DNA of 64,000 nt. Source: CAVSJJ01 sp963728395. Its GTDB lineage: Bacteria; Actinomycetota; Actinomycetes; Actinomycetales; Dermatophilaceae. The DNA lies in assembly GCA_963728395.1 (NCBI GenBank), contig CAVSJJ010000001.1:368482-432481 (forward strand). Reading direction: 5' to 3'. The translations under genes were made by a program, and so were the position numbers. The notes under the pieces are model-generated. The model ran no database searches. It saw only the letters and a list, made by a program, of their open reading frames with translations, and was not told where the DNA came from. Positions 62,178 through 64,000 of the stretch are shown piece after piece (position 1 is the first letter of the stretch; the number at the start of each line of letters is the position of its first letter).

Positions 62178-63052
62178 GCGACTTCGATCTGACGAGCGTC
62201 GCCGAGAAGATCAGACGTGCGGTGGAGCACCACGACGAGTTGCAGCGAGCGGTGATCCTCTGGACCTTCGACCAGGACTACAACTTCGTGGAGGCACGTC
62301 CGGACTACTCCACGTCGGAGTACGTCCTGACCGTCAAACCACTGACTCCTCCGCTGAGGGCCGCCGCGATCTTCGGTGACTTCGTCCATAACCTCCGGTC
62401 GGCCCTTGACCACTTCGCCCGCCAGTTGCTCGTCGCGCAGGGTGGAGTGCCCTTGGACGGAGGGGGCGGCACGATGTTCCCGATTCTCAAGGCATCGCTC
62501 CCGGACGGGAGGCCTCCCACCTTGAAGGCGAAGTTCGGTCAACTTGGCGGCGCCCTCTTAGAGGTTCTCGATGCAGTACAGCCCTACCAGTGGGGAGATC
62601 GCTGGGCAGCCCACCCCCTCTGGCAACTCTCTGAACTCGACATCATCGACAAGCACAGGATGCTTCACACCACGGTGCTCCGCGCCCGTGGACAGGCGGC
62701 CTTCGGCACCTCCGAAGAGGCCTCACCGGGGCGCTACCGGGTGAATGTGGTCGAGGGCCAGGAGGCTCGGGTCTCCGTGGCGCCGTCTGATCTCCACGAC
62801 GAGCCGAGGGTGACCGGGACTTGGAAACTCACGCTCGGTCTGGCGGAACCAACCGTGGCCGACGCTGTACCCATCGACGCTGTTACAGCCCGACTCATGG
62901 TTCACGTCATCGGTGAGGTTGTGATGCGTTTCATGGATCGGATGCATCCCGGCCTGCCCGCCGACCTGGCCCAACACATGATCGACACGGGCGTTGTCAC
63001 CGGCAGCCTCCAGGACGAGATCTCATCCATCGCCCAACGCGGATGGGACTAG
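62174..63052 (+). CDS. conserved protein with HNLRSALDH and DKHR motifs, unknown function
   Basis: 292 residues from GTG 62174. It has FGDFVHNLRSALDHFARQL at about 67-85 and LWQLSELDIIDKHRMLHTTV at about 154-173, a pair of His-containing motifs seen together in many uncharacterised bacterial proteins. VLDAVQPYQWGD stands between them. The C-terminal third is beta-rich without motifs. It lies in a TA-rich island between a coupled partner and an IS3 copy, so a defence-related role is possible, but nothing in the sequence proves it. Confidence 0.7.
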   Translation: MSDFDLTSVAEKIRRAVEHHDELQRAVILWTFDQDYNFVEARPDYSTSEYVLTVKPLTPPLRAAAIFGDFVHNLRSALDHFARQLLVAQGGVPLDGGGGTMFPILKASLPDGRPPTLKAKFGQLGGALLEVLDAVQPYQWGDRWAAHPLWQLSELDIIDKHRMLHTTVLRARGQAAFGTSEEASPGRYRVNVVEGQEARVSVAPSDLHDEPRVTGTWKLTLGLAEPTVADAVPIDAVTARLMVHVIGEVVMRFMDRMHPGLPADLAQHMIDTGVVTGSLQDEISSIAQRGWD

Positions 63053-63071
63053 GTCGCCGACGACTAAGCCT

Positions 63072-64000
63072 GGGTCTGCTGCACGGACTGGTGACACGTT
63101 CGGTCACGCAGCCTGAGTGGCTGGCGTGGTCATGATGGTCTCGAACTCGACGGGCGTCAATCGGCCCAGCGAGTCCTGTCTCCGGCGTCGGTGGTAGGTC
63201 TTCTCGATCCAGGTCACGATCGCGATCCTGAGCTCCTCGCGGGTGGTCCAGGTCTTCTTGTTCAAGACGTTCTTCTGCAACAGGCTGAAGAAGGACTCCA
63301 TGGCGGCGTTGTCCCCGCACGAGCCGACGCGGCCCATCGATCCGACCAGCTGGTGGCGGGTCAGTGCACGCTGGGCCTTCCTGGATCGAAATTGCGATCC
63401 TCGATCGCTGTGGACCACGCAGCCGGCCACATCCTGGCCGGCGGCCTCGCGCATCGCGACGGCGTTGTTGATCGCCGCGACCGCGATCCTCGACTTCATC
63501 CGGGAGTCGATGGAGTAGCCCACGATCCGGTTGCCGCACACGTCCTTGACCGCGCACAGGTAGAGCTTGCCCTCGTTGGTCCAGTGCTCGGTGATGTCGG
63601 TCAGCCAGAGCTCATTGGGTGCCTCGGCGCTGAACTCGTGCCGGGTGCGGCCCTTGTCGTCGACCACGGCGCAGCGGTCGTCATGGACTGGTGGTCCCGG
63701 CTTCTTGCCCTTCCCACACTTCTTCTTCCCGAACGAGGACCACCAGCCGGCCTCGGAGCAGATCCGCCACGCGGTCCGGTCCGCCATCGGCTGGCCGGCG
63801 TCGCGGGCCTCATCGGCGAGGAACCGGTAGCCGAACTCGGGGTCATCGCGGTGAGCATCGAACAACGCGTTGGCTCGGTAGGCCTCCTCAACCTCGGCGT
63901 CGGTCAGCGGTGACGCCAACCAGCGGTAGAACGGAGCGCGGGCGAGGTTGAGGACCCGACACGTCACCGCGACCGGCACCCGAATGGGGGCACCGGCCGC
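63072..64000 (-). mobile_element. IS3-family insertion sequence, second copy, runs off window
   Basis: Begins with GGGTCTGCTGCAC at 63072 and continues through orfB to the right edge. It matches the copy at 33342-34657 in the opposite orientation; every translated frame compared is identical. Both copies are preceded outside the right end by the same 3 bp (AGG/CCT). Confidence 0.9.
63104..64000 (-). CDS. IS3 transposase OrfB, 5' end outside window
   Basis: The visible ~299 codons encode the same OrfB protein as at 33699, from the C-terminal QAA end up to within about 10 residues of its start (the region of the upstream Met-Tyr-Pro start is beyond 64000). The DDE residues (LWLTDITEHW, VVHSDRGSQF, NAAMESFFSLL) are all present. 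Confidence 0.95.
   Translation of the reverse strand, partial: AAGAPIRVPVAVTCRVLNLARAPFYRWLASPLTDAEVEEAYRANALFDAHRDDPEFGYRFLADEARDAGQPMADRTAWRICSEAGWWSSFGKKKCGKGKKPGPPVHDDRCAVVDDKGRTRHEFSAEAPNELWLTDITEHWTNEGKLYLCAVKDVCGNRIVGYSIDSRMKSRIAVAAINNAVAMREAAGQDVAGCVVHSDRGSQFRSRKAQRALTRHQLVGSMGRVGSCGDNAAMESFFSLLQKNVLNKKTWTTREELRIAIVTWIEKTYHRRRRQDSLGRLTPVEFETIMTTPATQAA

Overview
The window is high-GC DNA (roughly 70% or more by eye) with short intergenic gaps and many ATGA/GTGA start-stop overlaps. Gene content (DUF3039 and TY-Chap-like proteins, a tad pilus operon, a one-chain biotin pyruvate carboxylase, the prfB-ftsE-ftsX-M23-smpB order, tmRNA tag ADSKRTDFALAA) points to an actinobacterium. A Micrococcales member of the Intrasporangiaceae type is my best guess, but that placement is inference.

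Layout. 1-8.5 kb: a response regulator, a GT2 glycosyltransferase, a fused glycosyltransferase-methyltransferase, a membrane molybdenum oxidoreductase and a GT87-like membrane mannosyltransferase, which look like an envelope or glycan set. 8.5-16.5 kb: hpd with a divergent Lrp-type regulator, DUF3039, HAD-like, YqgE and DEAD-box helicase genes, VanZ, class I aldolase and a decayed methyltransferase. 16.5-24.3 kb: ppdK, a copper-type module (HMA protein, TauE/SafE-cupredoxin fusion, a coupled 34-residue reading frame) and a PAP2-response regulator-kinase operon. 24.4-26.2 kb: a frameshifted FAD reductase and a truncated methyltransferase. 26.2-35.5 kb is an accessory island beside ssrA: MazEF-like and HicAB modules, IS110 remnants, a LuxR-type two-component system, an IS3 element and a truncated tyrosine integrase. 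35.6-55.9 kb is core: ssrA, pyc, a DUF2207 protein, smpB, an M23 peptidase, ftsX, ftsE, prfB, DUF1015, hsp20, a Gfo/Idh/MocA oxidoreductase, an MBL-rhodanese sulfur protein and a tad operon. The tad operon is cut inside tadA near 55.99 kb. 56-64 kb is a second accessory island with a winged-helix Rep-like gene, an antitoxin-like protein, a frameshifted Fic gene, unknown genes and a second, inverted IS3 copy.

How the parts work together. ssrA and smpB supply trans-translation, prfB termination, and ftsEX with an M23 hydrolase septal wall splitting. pyc and ppdK both serve the pyruvate/PEP/oxaloacetate node. The kinase/regulator pair next to the copper-type genes probably controls them, and a direct-repeat box precedes those genes.

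Most interesting signals. (1) The octamer GTATGCCG/CGGCATAC occurs about 35 times by hand count, almost only in core DNA. Inside genes it falls on Tyr-Ala or Ala-Tyr pairs through TAT and GCA codons. In two places it forms an inverted pair that builds an intergenic hairpin, an arrangement like DNA-uptake sequences. (2) Iteron-like direct repeats lie inside the Rep-like gene. (3) Perfect palindromes stand just upstream of the HicAB, Fic and antitoxin-like genes. (4) A CstR/CsoR-like operator precedes the MBL-rhodanese gene.
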